From positions 7,207 to 71,206 of the forward strand of contig JAEWYE010000050.1 of assembly GCA_023458755.1 (NCBI GenBank): a stretch of 64,000 nucleotides of DNA, written 5' to 3'. Numbering within the stretch: the first letter of the stretch is position 1; every line of letters starts with the position of its first letter. The DNA comes from Bacillota bacterium (GTDB lineage: Bacteria > Bacillota > Clostridia > Oscillospirales > Acutalibacteraceae). The notes under the pieces are model-generated. The model saw only the letters and a program-made list of their open reading frames with translations, ran no database searches and had not been told where the DNA came from. Below are positions 42,706-51,879 of this stretch, piece after piece. Both the position numbers and the translations under genes were made by a program.

Positions 42706-42756
42706 TTTTTTTCCTCCTTTTATTTAAAAGGACACTTTGTCCAAATAATCGACATA

Positions 42757-42785
42757 ATTTTAACATTATTTTCGGGTTTTGTAAA
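42757..42785 (-). promoter_or_regulatory. Promoter of the pyruvate:ferredoxin oxidoreductase gene
   Basis: On the minus strand TTTACA (42785-42780) and TAAAAT (42762-42757) are 17 bases apart. A GGACA-CTT-TGTCC palindrome (42731-42743) lies in the leader. The rest of the 42706-43121 gap is AT-rich with nothing else I can name. Confidence 0.65.
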
Positions 42786-43058
42786 GGCGGGTCAACTTGA
42801 TTTTCTTATGAATTTGGGCGTATCCTAAAAATAATTTAGCTTTTATCTGTGAAACGAAAAAATTTATGTATTTCCCCCACTAATTTTTTGAGTTATCAGA
42901 ACTTGAGCCATGGTAATTCTTAGCAATGCTTTTGTATCTAATATAATCATATTAACTTTTTTATTTATAGTGAATATAATTTCAATATTATTTAGTCAGA
43001 GCTAAACAACTGACAGCCAGCGTGAATGGAGTGCTTTGGTATCGCCGATCGTTTGGAC

Positions 43059-43094
43059 AAAAAAATACGCCTGCCGACCGGCGGGCGTATTTTT
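43059..43094 (-). terminator. Terminator after the GH13 gene
   Basis: AAAAATACGCCTGCCG pairs with CGGCGGGCGTATTTTT with one mismatch. It begins 28 bases past the stop of the GH13 gene, and T runs occur on both strands. Confidence 0.85.
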
Positions 43095-43121
43095 CCATTA
43101 TTCTGACAATAAGCAGTACGC

Positions 43122-44801
43122 TCAAAGTTTCAACACACATGCCTCATAGGGTTCCAATACGGTTCCTTGCTTCAGTGCAAACGAACTTTTCTTTCGGTTT
43201 CCGATTAACCATTCCGGATTGCTGCCTTTCATATCGTTCGGCAACTGAAATACAGCATCCTGATCTGAAAAATTGAGAATAACCAGTACACGGTCGTCGC
43301 CGGACTGCCGGATATAAGCCATAATCTGTTCATTTTCTTCGTTGACAGGCTGATAACTGCCGTAAACAAGAACAGGGTAATCATGGCGCAAACGAATCAT
43401 GCGGCGATAGTAATGATAAATAGAATCTTCGCTGGCGACCTCTTTTTTTACATGAATGGAAGGATAATTCGGATTAACTGCCATCCACGGTGTACCGCTT
43501 GAAAATCCCGCATTCGCCGTATCGTCCCACTGCATCGGAGTTCTTGCGTTATCCCGGCATTTTTTGCGTATACGCTCCATGACATCCGGCACGGTCAGTC
43601 CGCCCTGTAAGGCACTTTTGTAGTAGTTGATGGCCTCGATGTCACGGCAGTCTTCGATGGAGTCAAACTTAGTATTAGTCATGCCGATTTCATCACCCTG
43701 AAAAACATAGGGAGTTCCCTGAAGTGTAAACAAAAGCGTTGCCAGCATTTTAGCGGACTCTGCCCGATAAACGGTATCATTGCCGAAGCGGGAAACAATT
43801 CTTGGCTGATCGTGGTTTCCAAGGAAGACGCTGTTCCACGCTTCTCCGTCCAGTCCCCGCTGCCATTTTGCAATCACTCGTTTAAACTCAGTTAGTTTCC
43901 ATTTCTTCAGATTCCATTTTGATGATTTTTCCGCGTCAATGTCCATAAGTTCGCTCTGGAAAATCATATTGAGTTCGTGTTCGTCCTTGCCGGCATACCG
44001 CAGCGCATCCTTCAGCGTTGCATCCGGGGTTTCGCCCACGGTCATAATATTGTAGCGGGACAATACCCGTTCATTCATTTCCTTTAAGTATCCATGCACG
44101 TTTGGACCGTTCATAAAATAGTCTGCCGCCCATTCATACCCTCCGGCGGAAGGTACAACATCCGGCAGACCTTTTACCTTTGAAATGCAGTTAATGACAT
44201 CCATGCGGAATCCGTCGATTCCTTTGTCGAGCCACCACGTCATCAGGGCGTACACTTCGTCCCGAACCTTTTGATTTTCCCAGTTCAGGTCCGGCTGCTT
44301 TTTCGAGAAGAGGTGAAGATAGTACTCCCCGCTCGCTTCGTCATATTCCCAGGCAGACGGTGTGAAAAACGAAGCCCAGTTATTGGGTTCTTTGCCGTCT
44401 TTGCCCGGCCGCCATATATAGTAGTTTCGTTTGTCGCTCTGTTTGGATCTTTTCGAATTTTGAAACCACGGGTGTTCATCGGAAGTATGGTTGACGACTA
44501 AATCCATCACAATTTTTATGTTCTTTTTATGGGCATTTGCAAGCAGTTCGTCAAAGTCGTCCATGGTTCCGAAATCGTCCATAATTTTGCGGTAGTCGGA
44601 TATATCGTACCCGTTGTCGTCATTCGGCGACTGATAAATTGGAGAAAGCCATAGAACATTGATTCCAAGCTCCTGCAAATAGTCCAGTTTGGAAAGGATA
44701 CCTCTCAGATCACCTATCCCGTCGCCGTTCGAATCGCAGAAAGAGCGCGGATAAATTTGATAGATAACTGCCTCTTTCCACCATTTTCGCTCGTATTCCA
44801 T
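43122..44801 (-). CDS. GH13 oligo-1,6-glucosidase
   Basis: This 559-residue cytoplasmic alpha-glucosidase of the GH13 oligo-1,6-glucosidase group cleaves glucose from isomalto-oligosaccharides. Catalytic residues are visible: nucleophile Asp201 (GFRMDVIN), acid Glu257 (TVGETP) and Asp331 (FLGNHDQPR). Val202 right after the nucleophile is the residue known to mark alpha-1,6 over alpha-1,4 preference. AAGGTGATTGG precedes the ATG. It is the last gene of the third transporter operon, which supports import and hydrolysis of alpha-1,6-linked glucosides. Confidence 0.92.
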   Translation of the reverse strand: MEYERKWWKEAVIYQIYPRSFCDSNGDGIGDLRGILSKLDYLQELGINVLWLSPIYQSPNDDNGYDISDYRKIMDDFGTMDDFDELLANAHKKNIKIVMDLVVNHTSDEHPWFQNSKRSKQSDKRNYYIWRPGKDGKEPNNWASFFTPSAWEYDEASGEYYLHLFSKKQPDLNWENQKVRDEVYALMTWWLDKGIDGFRMDVINCISKVKGLPDVVPSAGGYEWAADYFMNGPNVHGYLKEMNERVLSRYNIMTVGETPDATLKDALRYAGKDEHELNMIFQSELMDIDAEKSSKWNLKKWKLTEFKRVIAKWQRGLDGEAWNSVFLGNHDQPRIVSRFGNDTVYRAESAKMLATLLFTLQGTPYVFQGDEIGMTNTKFDSIEDCRDIEAINYYKSALQGGLTVPDVMERIRKKCRDNARTPMQWDDTANAGFSSGTPWMAVNPNYPSIHVKKEVASEDSIYHYYRRMIRLRHDYPVLVYGSYQPVNEENEQIMAYIRQSGDDRVLVILNFSDQDAVFQLPNDMKGSNPEWLIGNRKKSSFALKQGTVLEPYEACVLKL

Positions 44802-44810
44802 CCAATCACC

Positions 44811-45650
44811 TTATCCTTTTACCGCTCCGGAAACCATGCCTTTTACAATATTTTTTTGGAATATCAGATAAATAATCAGTGCCGGGATAATTATTAAAAT
44901 TGCGCCTGCCATAATGTTTTGCCACTCCATTTTATACTGTCCCATGAATCCGTAAGCGGAAAGCTGCAAGGTTCTGTTGTCACCGGAACTGCCGATAATG
45001 AGAAGCGGAAGCAAAAAGTCGTTCCAAATCCACATGGCGTTAATAACGATAACGGAAGCGGTGACCGGCTTGAGCATAGGGAAAATAATGCTGACAAACA
45101 GGCGCAGCGGAGAACAGCCGTCCAGCATGGCGCATTCCTCCAGTTCATGCGGAATGCTTTTCACAAAGCCGTGATAGAGAAAAATTGAAAGCGGAGCGCC
45201 CAGCCCCCAGTAGATGATACCCATTCCGTACAGATTACCGATTAGCCCAAGCTGTTTGGATACTTTCACCAGAGTAATCATAAAAGACTGAAAAGGGATA
45301 ATCATCGGCATAATACAGAACATGAAGATGACATAGCTGTACTTGGTTTTCACACGGGACAGTTTATACCCCGCAAGCGAGCCGAGAATAACGATTCCCG
45401 TTACGCCGATTACCGTTACAATCAAGGTATTCAGAAAGCTTTGCGGATAGTTCATGCTGGAAAAAACATTGCTGAAATTTTGGAATGTAAATTTCTGCGG
45501 AACAGACAGCACGTTTGTCATAATTTCACTGTAAGATTTGAACGAACCGAAGATCACCAGCATCAACGGTGCCAAATAAACAACTAAAACTAAAATCAGA
45601 ACGATAAAAACAATGGTGGTACCCGTATTCCGTTTTTTTATGCTGCTCAT
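44811..45650 (-). CDS. Sugar ABC transporter permease, MalG type (third system)
   Basis: This 279-residue CUT1 permease has six helices and an EAA loop (LEECAMLDGCSPLRLFVSIIFP). Its ATG overlaps the stop of the upstream permease (ATGA), so the two are translationally coupled. It precedes the GH13 gene by 9 bases. No ATPase gene accompanies it. Confidence 0.93.
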   Translation of the reverse strand: MSSIKKRNTGTTIVFIVLILVLVVYLAPLMLVIFGSFKSYSEIMTNVLSVPQKFTFQNFSNVFSSMNYPQSFLNTLIVTVIGVTGIVILGSLAGYKLSRVKTKYSYVIFMFCIMPMIIPFQSFMITLVKVSKQLGLIGNLYGMGIIYWGLGAPLSIFLYHGFVKSIPHELEECAMLDGCSPLRLFVSIIFPMLKPVTASVIVINAMWIWNDFLLPLLIIGSSGDNRTLQLSAYGFMGQYKMEWQNIMAGAILIIIPALIIYLIFQKNIVKGMVSGAVKG

Positions 45651-46540
45651 GCTTCCTGCTCCTTTCTCTTTGTAATGGTAACCTGTATGATCGTAATAAT
45701 CGCAACCATGATAAACAGAATAACGGATTTCGCACTGCCGTATCCGTACTGGTTGCTGTTAAAGGCTGTGTTATAGATATCCAGTGCAACCGAAGTAGTA
45801 GCGGTACCGGGGCCGCCGCCGGTCAAACTGAAAATTAATTCAAACATTTTCAGGGAATTTGCAATGGAATAGAAGGTGCAAACCGTAATAGACGGCATAA
45901 TCATTGGGAGCGTAATGGAAAAGAACTGCCGTATTTTTCCTGCACCGTCAATTGTGGCAGCTTCCAGCAAATCATCGGGTACCGATTGCAAACCCGCAAT
46001 ATAAATCAGCATATAAAAGCCCAACGACTGCCAAACCGTAACCATTACCGTACTGATAACCGCCAGATTCGGCTCGCCCAGCCAACTCCAGCCGAACAGT
46101 GCCGCTCCTGTCGCGTCATGTATGGACTCAAAAGCACGGCTGTAAATGAATTTCCAAATAAAACCGATAATAATCAAACTGATGATGTTCGGAACATAAA
46201 ACGCGGCTCTGAAAAAGCCCTTGCCGCGAATTCTTGACTGCTCCAGCAGTACAGAAAAAAGAATAGCTAGAATATTAATGAAAATGACAGCTAAAACCGC
46301 GTAAATCAGCGTGTAGGAAATTGAACTGCTGAATGTAGTGTCATTTGTAAACGCACGGATATAATTTTTCAACCCAATGAAGGTAGAACCTTTTTGAATT
46401 CCGTTCCACTTCTGGAACGAATAGTAGATGCACATAAGAAACGGTATCCCCACAAAAAGGAAAATCATAAGCACAGCAGGCATCGTAAAGCCCGCAAACT
46501 CCAGTGCGTGGGAAATCTTTTTTTTCAACGCTTTATCCAT
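45647..46540 (-). CDS. Sugar ABC transporter permease, MalF type (third system)
   Basis: This 297-residue CUT1 permease has six helices and the EAA loop LEAATIDGAGKIRQFFSITLP. AGGAG lies nine bases before the ATG. A terminator-like hairpin (46710-46735) lies in the 205-base gap between it and the binding-protein gene. Confidence 0.93.
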   Translation of the reverse strand: MDKALKKKISHALEFAGFTMPAVLMIFLFVGIPFLMCIYYSFQKWNGIQKGSTFIGLKNYIRAFTNDTTFSSSISYTLIYAVLAVIFINILAILFSVLLEQSRIRGKGFFRAAFYVPNIISLIIIGFIWKFIYSRAFESIHDATGAALFGWSWLGEPNLAVISTVMVTVWQSLGFYMLIYIAGLQSVPDDLLEAATIDGAGKIRQFFSITLPMIMPSITVCTFYSIANSLKMFELIFSLTGGGPGTATTSVALDIYNTAFNSNQYGYGSAKSVILFIMVAIITIIQVTITKRKEQEA

Positions 46541-46709
46541 AATCTCAATCTCCTAGGTCGTGTTAAAAAGATCCAACAATTTATTCATAATACTATCGAG
46601 TATGAATCTCCAATAAAAAGCATCGACTTAATTGGAGCTTCGTATAAAAAATCAGCCTTGCATATATGCTTTTCTCTTGTAACAAGGCCTGTTGCCGATT
46701 TGCGAAAAA

Positions 46710-46735
46710 CAGGGAGGCGTAAATACGCCCCCCTG
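46710..46735 (-). terminator. Leaky terminator-type hairpin after the third binding-protein gene
   Basis: CAGGGAGGCGTA pairs with TACGCCCCCCTG across a short loop and is followed by TTTTT on the minus strand, 11 bases past the binding-protein stop. It is the third case in this window of a hairpin between binding-protein and permease genes. Confidence 0.75.
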
Positions 46736-46745
46736 AACAATCTCA

Positions 46746-48029
46746 TTAGCTTTCGGCGTTATATGCGTCTACAAAGAGTTTTGTCAATGCGTCTTTTGTC
46801 TGCTGACGGTTTGCCGTACCTGCCGCATAGCTTTGGAACGCTGTTCCGAAAGGCTGTTCAATGCCGTCCGGGCCGCTGAAAATCCACCATTGGCTGGTCT
46901 TGCTGTTGGAAATTGCATCAGCGGCTGATTTTGCGAGCTGGGTATCCGGGCTTGTCGCGCCTTTTTGCGGAGAAGACTGCTTAATGACATCCGGAATCCA
47001 TTTCTTGCCGTAATCGGAAGTTGTGAGCCAGTTGAGCAGGGCAAGAACTTCTTTCAGGTTCTTGGAATCCTTGGAAACACGCATGGTCAGGTTACTGTCA
47101 ACCGCGACTGTGGATTTGCCGTCTTTTCTCGGTGCTTCGAGGTAACCCATGTCAATATCTTTATTGATCTTGCGGATAGAATCTTCTTCCCAGGAACCCT
47201 GGTGAATCATGGCAACTTTACCGTTTGCAAAATCGGAACACTGAATATCTGCGGTAGATTCCATCGGCTTATTGCCGCTGTATTTCTTAACAAGATCAAT
47301 CAGGTCAAGAGCAAAATCCACCTGCGGCAGATCACCGAATTTTGCTTTGCCGCTCTTAATGTCGTTAAACAACGCGTTGTAGTCACCGTTGTTGGCATCG
47401 CTCATGGAAGGATACGTCATCTGCGGCAGTACCCACCACTCGGCAAAGCCGGAGCTGAACGGCTGAATGCCTTTTTTGGCTAACTTTTCGCAGGCTTGCT
47501 TGTAACCGTCAAGCGTTGTCGGAAGGTCTGTAATACCCGCATCCTTAAACAGTTTCTTGTTGTAAATAAAGGAATGGGACTGCACAAGAAATGGATATCC
47601 CAAAACCTTTCCGTCCAAAGTTACACCCTTCAGGAAAGAAGGATCCATGTTCTTCATAAAGTCTTCATTGGTCAAATCATAGGAATAATCCTTATAAACA
47701 CGGTTATCATTGTAAGCACTGGACATAAACAGATCCGGAACTTCACCGGAGTTTAATTTCGATTTCAATACGGTCTGATAATCGTTCTGAACGATCGTCA
47801 TGTCAAGAGTTACCTGAGGTTTTACCTTTTTGTATTCTGCCGCCATTGCCTTATACTGATCGGACAGTTCCGGGCTGTTCAGCATCAGCTTTAAGGTAAC
47901 AGGTCCTGTGGATTCCGATGATGCTGCCGAAGAGGCGCCGCTTGTACTTGCCGTGTTATTTCCCGAGCAGCCGGTGAACACAGACACGATCATAGCTGCG
48001 CACAATGCCATTGCTGTTAGTTTTCTCAT
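46746..48029 (-). CDS. Sugar-binding lipoprotein (third system)
   Basis: The product is a 427-residue extracellular solute-binding protein with lipobox FTGC (Cys21) and a Ser/Ala/Thr tether. It captures the sugar for the two permeases downstream; the operon ends with an oligo-1,6-glucosidase, so isomaltose-type sugars are the likely ligands. GGGAGGAATTTTACAC precedes the ATG. It is divergent from a kinase/regulator pair that presumably controls it. Confidence 0.92.
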   Translation of the reverse strand: MRKLTAMALCAAMIVSVFTGCSGNNTASTSGASSAASSESTGPVTLKLMLNSPELSDQYKAMAAEYKKVKPQVTLDMTIVQNDYQTVLKSKLNSGEVPDLFMSSAYNDNRVYKDYSYDLTNEDFMKNMDPSFLKGVTLDGKVLGYPFLVQSHSFIYNKKLFKDAGITDLPTTLDGYKQACEKLAKKGIQPFSSGFAEWWVLPQMTYPSMSDANNGDYNALFNDIKSGKAKFGDLPQVDFALDLIDLVKKYSGNKPMESTADIQCSDFANGKVAMIHQGSWEEDSIRKINKDIDMGYLEAPRKDGKSTVAVDSNLTMRVSKDSKNLKEVLALLNWLTTSDYGKKWIPDVIKQSSPQKGATSPDTQLAKSAADAISNSKTSQWWIFSGPDGIEQPFGTAFQSYAAGTANRQQTKDALTKLFVDAYNAES

Positions 48030-48218
48030 GTGTAAAATTCCTCCCTCATTTTTAAGCTCATGTTTCGCACATTTGCTTGACTGTATTTATCATACCACCT
48101 ATGTGCAAATTGAAAATAGAAAATCGTGAATAGATAGGGGTAAAAAAAAGAACAAAAAAATTCTCCCAAAAACGATATTTTATGATATAATAAACAGAAA
48201 CGAAAGGAGATATGCAAA

Positions 48219-49997
48219 ATTAAACGATTTTTCATATGGAAAAAAGCGGAAAACATTTCCCTTTCAAAACAACTGATCGTTGCGATTACCTTAATGGTGT
48301 TTTGCCTGTTGTCCGTTGTGATCGTGTTTAATTACAACCGGACAATCAATATGATTACCGAGCAGCAGGCCGCATCGAACCTTGAAATTCTGGACCTTAA
48401 AAAAAGCAATTTCGAAAACTACTTTGATCAGATAGAAGATTATTCTATGCTGCTAAGATATAATTCCCGGCTTTTTAACATATTCAGCAGTGACCAGCCG
48501 CTCAGTTATGAAGATTCTACTTATGTATGCTCTTCGCTCCGCGATACCTTTTTATCCCGCAAGGATATTGAATCCTATAAGCTATATCTGCTTGAGAACA
48601 GGACCTGCTATACGGTCACAAAAAATGATTTCAATGTGAGGACTGCCTCTTTTCAATCTTTGGATGATATAAAATACCATAAGGAAACCTCTTCGTCAAA
48701 AAATTATCTTTACTTTCATCCCGCACAAAACACAAACGGCCAATTGGTCACGATTTACCGTTCCTTTATCAACATCATCAATCATCGGGAGATTGCTTAT
48801 GTAGAGATCACGGTAAACGACTCGTTTCTGCGCGATTTATCCGATGACAACAGCGGAATGTCCAGTATCCTCTGTTTATTGGATCAAAAAAATCAGCTTT
48901 ATTTTTCAGGAGACAACTCCATATTGAATTCCAAAGATTTAAACTTGCTGACAGAAAACTTTTCCGGGAAAAGCGGAAACGGCAATGTTTCTTTGGGACT
49001 TGACGGAAAAAATTATTTATCCGTTTTCAGTGATTCGGAAGACGGACGGTGGAGATTTGTTAATTTGATTCCGCAGGACAGGATGCAAAAAACAGTAGCG
49101 GAAACACGAAATCTGAGCCTGATATTGGCCGCGATTGCTTTTGCCGCCGCCGGCCTGGTGATTTTTGCAATGATCCGCATGCAGCTAAAGCCTCTTCAAC
49201 TTTTGGCCAAGCATATGCAAAGCGCCGGTAAGGGCGATTTTAAAACAAAAATTGATTTTGGCGGCAACGCGGAGGTCAAAAATCTTTCCCGTCAATTCAA
49301 TTCGATGATTACTCATATTGATGAACTGATTCAAAAAAATTATATTGCCGATTTAAATGAAAAAACGGCACGTCTGAAAGCATTGGAAGCACAAATCAAT
49401 CCTCATTTTCTTTACAACACCTTGCAGGCAATTTCAACCGAGGCGGTTTTAGCCGGTCAGCAAAATATCGTCAAAATGATAAACGCACTTGCATCGCTGC
49501 TGCGTTATTCGATTCAGAACAAAGACCTTGTCCGTGTGGAAACCGAAATTAAGCACGTACAGGAATATCTATTTTTGCAAGCCGCACGATTTGAAGACCG
49601 TCTCTCCTATCAAATTGCCGTGGACCCGCAAACCGCAGAAATGCTGATTCCGAAAATATCGATTCAGGTATTGGTGGAAAACTCCATTATTCACGGTTTC
49701 AGCAACAACGGCGGCGATATTCTGATTGCCGTGGATGTTAAAATTGAGAATGAATTTCTGCATGTTTGTGTAGCGGATAACGGCAGCGGTATGACACCGC
49801 AGCGACTGGAGGAAGTCTGCCGCCTGATGGACCCGAGCAACCCGGACGGTAACGAAATTGGGCTGCCAAACCTCGCTTCACGGTTGAAGATTTTATTTCA
49901 TGACAGCGCGGAATTGTCGATTTCGAGCCAGTTGAATCGCGGGACAAAAGTAGAAATGTGGATTCCTTTGGCAGAAGGGAGCAGTGCCGATGTATAA
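48219..49997 (+). CDS. Sensor histidine kinase, YesM type, with an unusual start
   Basis: The product has about 592 residues: TM1 (about 20-40), extracellular sensor, TM2 (near 290), HAMP and kinase core with phospho-acceptor His396 (INPHFLYNT). The first in-frame ATG (48294) would cut TM1 in half and has no ribosome site. In-frame coding continues upstream to KRFFIWKKAENIS, and AAAGGAG (48203-48209) points to ATT at 48219 nine bases later. An ATG at 48212 is out of frame and ends after three codons. Either ATT is the start codon or one base has been inserted after an original ATG. It overlaps the regulator gene by 8 bases. Confidence 0.8.
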   Translation: MKRFFIWKKAENISLSKQLIVAITLMVFCLLSVVIVFNYNRTINMITEQQAASNLEILDLKKSNFENYFDQIEDYSMLLRYNSRLFNIFSSDQPLSYEDSTYVCSSLRDTFLSRKDIESYKLYLLENRTCYTVTKNDFNVRTASFQSLDDIKYHKETSSSKNYLYFHPAQNTNGQLVTIYRSFINIINHREIAYVEITVNDSFLRDLSDDNSGMSSILCLLDQKNQLYFSGDNSILNSKDLNLLTENFSGKSGNGNVSLGLDGKNYLSVFSDSEDGRWRFVNLIPQDRMQKTVAETRNLSLILAAIAFAAAGLVIFAMIRMQLKPLQLLAKHMQSAGKGDFKTKIDFGGNAEVKNLSRQFNSMITHIDELIQKNYIADLNEKTARLKALEAQINPHFLYNTLQAISTEAVLAGQQNIVKMINALASLLRYSIQNKDLVRVETEIKHVQEYLFLQAARFEDRLSYQIAVDPQTAEMLIPKISIQVLVENSIIHGFSNNGGDILIAVDVKIENEFLHVCVADNGSGMTPQRLEEVCRLMDPSNPDGNEIGLPNLASRLKILFHDSAELSISSQLNRGTKVEMWIPLAEGSSADV

Positions 49998-50754
49998 GTC
50001 CTTGATTATTGACGACGAAAAGCCGGTACACCGGGTCATCCATGCTCTTGGGCACTGGTTTGACCTGGACATATCTGCGCCGGAATCGGCATATGACGGC
50101 CGCGCCGGCTTAAGCACCATGCGTGAGCTGCGGCCGGATATTGTGTTTTTGGATATGCAGATGCCCATTTTAAACGGCGTTGAATTTTTAAAAGCCGCTA
50201 CCCCTGAATTTCCCAAAACAAAATTCATAGTGGTAAGCGGATACGATGAATTCACCTATGCAAAAGTGGCGATTCAGTATCGGGTATTGGATTATCTTTT
50301 GAAGCCGATTGTGGAAAGCGAACTGAATGCTGCGTTAAAAAAGGCGCGGGACTTTCTGGATGCCGAACATCATATCGCAAGAAACAGCGTACCGCAAGCG
50401 CCTGATATCAGCACCGAAATGCTTGCACAGGCCGTAAAAGATTATTTGGATAAAAATTATTCGAAAGATGTGCATTTATCCGAGCTGGCCGACCGCTTCC
50501 ATTTTTCAAAAGAATATATTTCCAAACTGTTCAAAGGGAAATATGATGCCGGAATTTATGAATATGTATTAAATCTTCGAATGACCCGCGCAAAAGAACT
50601 GCTTTTGGACGAAAGCCTGCAAGTCCAAACTATCTCGGAACGTTTAGGCTACAAAGATAATAATTACTTCAGCAAAGCGTTTCGCACTTTTTATGGAATC
50701 TCACCGTCCGAATTCAAAGAGAAAGCGGAACACAGTGAAATCCCAACAAAATAA
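49990..50754 (+). CDS. Response regulator with AraC-type DNA-binding domain (third system)
   Basis: The product has 254 residues: receiver (1-120; DDE pocket, phospho-Asp in VFLDMQMP, Lys in LLKPI) and C-terminal AraC helix-turn-helix (about 145-250; LSELADRFHFSKEYISKLFK). The ATG at 49990 has AAGGGAG eight bases upstream and overlaps the kinase stop by 8 bases; a GTG at 49984 is less likely. It is the partner of the kinase encoded upstream and probably activates the divergent transporter/GH13 operon. Confidence 0.93.
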   Translation: MYKSLIIDDEKPVHRVIHALGHWFDLDISAPESAYDGRAGLSTMRELRPDIVFLDMQMPILNGVEFLKAATPEFPKTKFIVVSGYDEFTYAKVAIQYRVLDYLLKPIVESELNAALKKARDFLDAEHHIARNSVPQAPDISTEMLAQAVKDYLDKNYSKDVHLSELADRFHFSKEYISKLFKGKYDAGIYEYVLNLRMTRAKELLLDESLQVQTISERLGYKDNNYFSKAFRTFYGISPSEFKEKAEHSEIPTK

Positions 50755-50769
50755 CAGAATTCAAATGAT

Positions 50770-50810
50770 ATCCTCAGAGATGCGGTCATGCCCCATTTCT
50801 GAGGATTTTT
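50770..50810 (+). terminator. Terminator of the kinase/regulator operon
   Basis: ATCCTCAGA pairs with TCTGAGGAT, extended by ATG/CAT with a mismatch, and is followed by seven T residues. It starts 15 bases past the regulator stop. Confidence 0.85.
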
Positions 50811-50839
50811 TTAAATTTTCAAAAAAGCGTAAAATTACT

Positions 50840-50868
50840 TTGACAGATAGAGCAATGTGTGATATTAT
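50840..50868 (+). promoter_or_regulatory. Promoter of the PadR operon
   Basis: TTGACA (50840-50845) and TATTAT (50863-50868) are 17 bases apart, ending 76 bases before the padR start codon. Confidence 0.8.
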
Positions 50869-50881
50869 TCTATCAGATAGA
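50869..50881. promoter_or_regulatory. Probable PadR operator
   Basis: TCTATC-A-GATAGA is a perfect inverted repeat directly after the -10 box. A further GATAGA at 50846-50851 lies between -35 and -10, so a dimer could bind either arrangement and block the promoter. Confidence 0.55.
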
Positions 50882-50944
50882 GTTCTGCCTGATGGTATTC
50901 TATTACATTGCACTTGTGACATCAAATGAAACGGAGGAATGTCA

Positions 50945-51274
50945 TTGATTAGCAGCGATATTATTCGAGGCCATCTCGACGCGATTATTCTGCGGCTGAT
51001 TTGCGAAAAAGACTGTTACGGGTATGAAATCGCAAACGAAATCGCAAGCCGAACCAATAATCAGTTCAAAATTAAAGAAGCAACTCTGTACGCGGTTTTT
51101 CAGCGATTGGTAAAAAAAAGGCTGATTGAGTCTTATTTGGGAGATGTGTCACTGGGCGGAAGACGCCGATACTACCGAATTACCAATTTGGGGCGTGAGT
51201 ATTTAAACGAAGAAATTCGCAACTGGCACGATGCCCGTGATATTATTAACATTTTTATGGAGGGATTACAATGA
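50945..51274 (+). CDS. PadR-family repressor
   Basis: This 109-residue winged-helix protein of the short PadR class shows the core ILRLICEKDCYGYEI, the recognition region KEATLYAVFQRLVKKRLI and the wing GGRRRYYRIT. The preferred start is TTG at 50945, seven bases after GGAGG; the ATG at 50939 sits only one base from that site. The stop overlaps the next gene by 4 bases. In Firmicutes PadR genes coupled to HAAS-domain membrane proteins are common and regulate them; the signal here is unknown. Confidence 0.9.
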   Translation: MISSDIIRGHLDAIILRLICEKDCYGYEIANEIASRTNNQFKIKEATLYAVFQRLVKKRLIESYLGDVSLGGRRRYYRITNLGREYLNEEIRNWHDARDIINIFMEGLQ

Positions 51275-51879
51275 ACGAAATCGAAACCCACATTTACAAG
51301 CTCTTTAGGGGAATACCGGAAAGCCTCCGCAAGCAGGAAATCATGCAGGAAGTAACACAAAATCTGAAGGAAAAAGTATCGGATTTGATGGAACAGGGGC
51401 AGACAGAACAGCAGGCAGTAAAAACCGCGCTTGAAGATTTCGGAGATATTGACGATTTAAAGCAGGAACTGGAAAGCAGCGCGGAAGTTATGAAAAAGAA
51501 AAAAGTCGGGCTCTCGCTTGCCTTTTCCGTGTGGGGCACCATTTTGATTGTTGCGTTCTTTCTGTTCCTCAATTTTTACTATTCACCGCAGGTAATTTGG
51601 TTCGTTTACCCCACATTTGCCATTCTTTGGTGGCCGATGGCGATGTTTTTTCACTGGTATCATATACAAGATAATAAACCGGTTGGGTTTTCCTTTTCTG
51701 TTTGCAGTTTTCTGTTAATCATGGCCCTTATCGTGTTTATCAATTTCTATTACACGCCGGCGGTCATTTGGTTTGTTTACCCGGCTTTTGCGGTAATTTG
51801 GTGGCCGCTCGCCATGTTCTTCCACCGGATGCGCCAAAAAAGCAGAAGGGAGAATGATCTTGATGGATACAATGAATAA
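51271..51879 (+). CDS. HAAS-domain membrane protein with two W-W-P repeats
   Basis: The product has 202 residues. Residues 1-65 are a charged helical HAAS/DUF1700-like domain that in related proteins contacts PadR. Two tandem units of about 45 residues follow (about 78-125 and 138-185), each with two membrane helices and the core YPxFAxxWWPxAMFFH. The ATG overlaps the padR stop. The same unit is repeated six times in the next gene. Function is unknown; the layout suggests a membrane stress or envelope-sensing system regulated by PadR. Confidence 0.8.
   Translation: MNEIETHIYKLFRGIPESLRKQEIMQEVTQNLKEKVSDLMEQGQTEQQAVKTALEDFGDIDDLKQELESSAEVMKKKKVGLSLAFSVWGTILIVAFFLFLNFYYSPQVIWFVYPTFAILWWPMAMFFHWYHIQDNKPVGFSFSVCSFLLIMALIVFINFYYTPAVIWFVYPAFAVIWWPLAMFFHRMRQKSRRENDLDGYNE

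Noticed and set aside
42731..42743. GGACA-CTT-TGTCC palindrome in the leader of the pyruvate:ferredoxin oxidoreductase gene
   Set aside because: Short arms, does not resemble a Rex site, and no second copy was noticed; only mentioned with the promoter.
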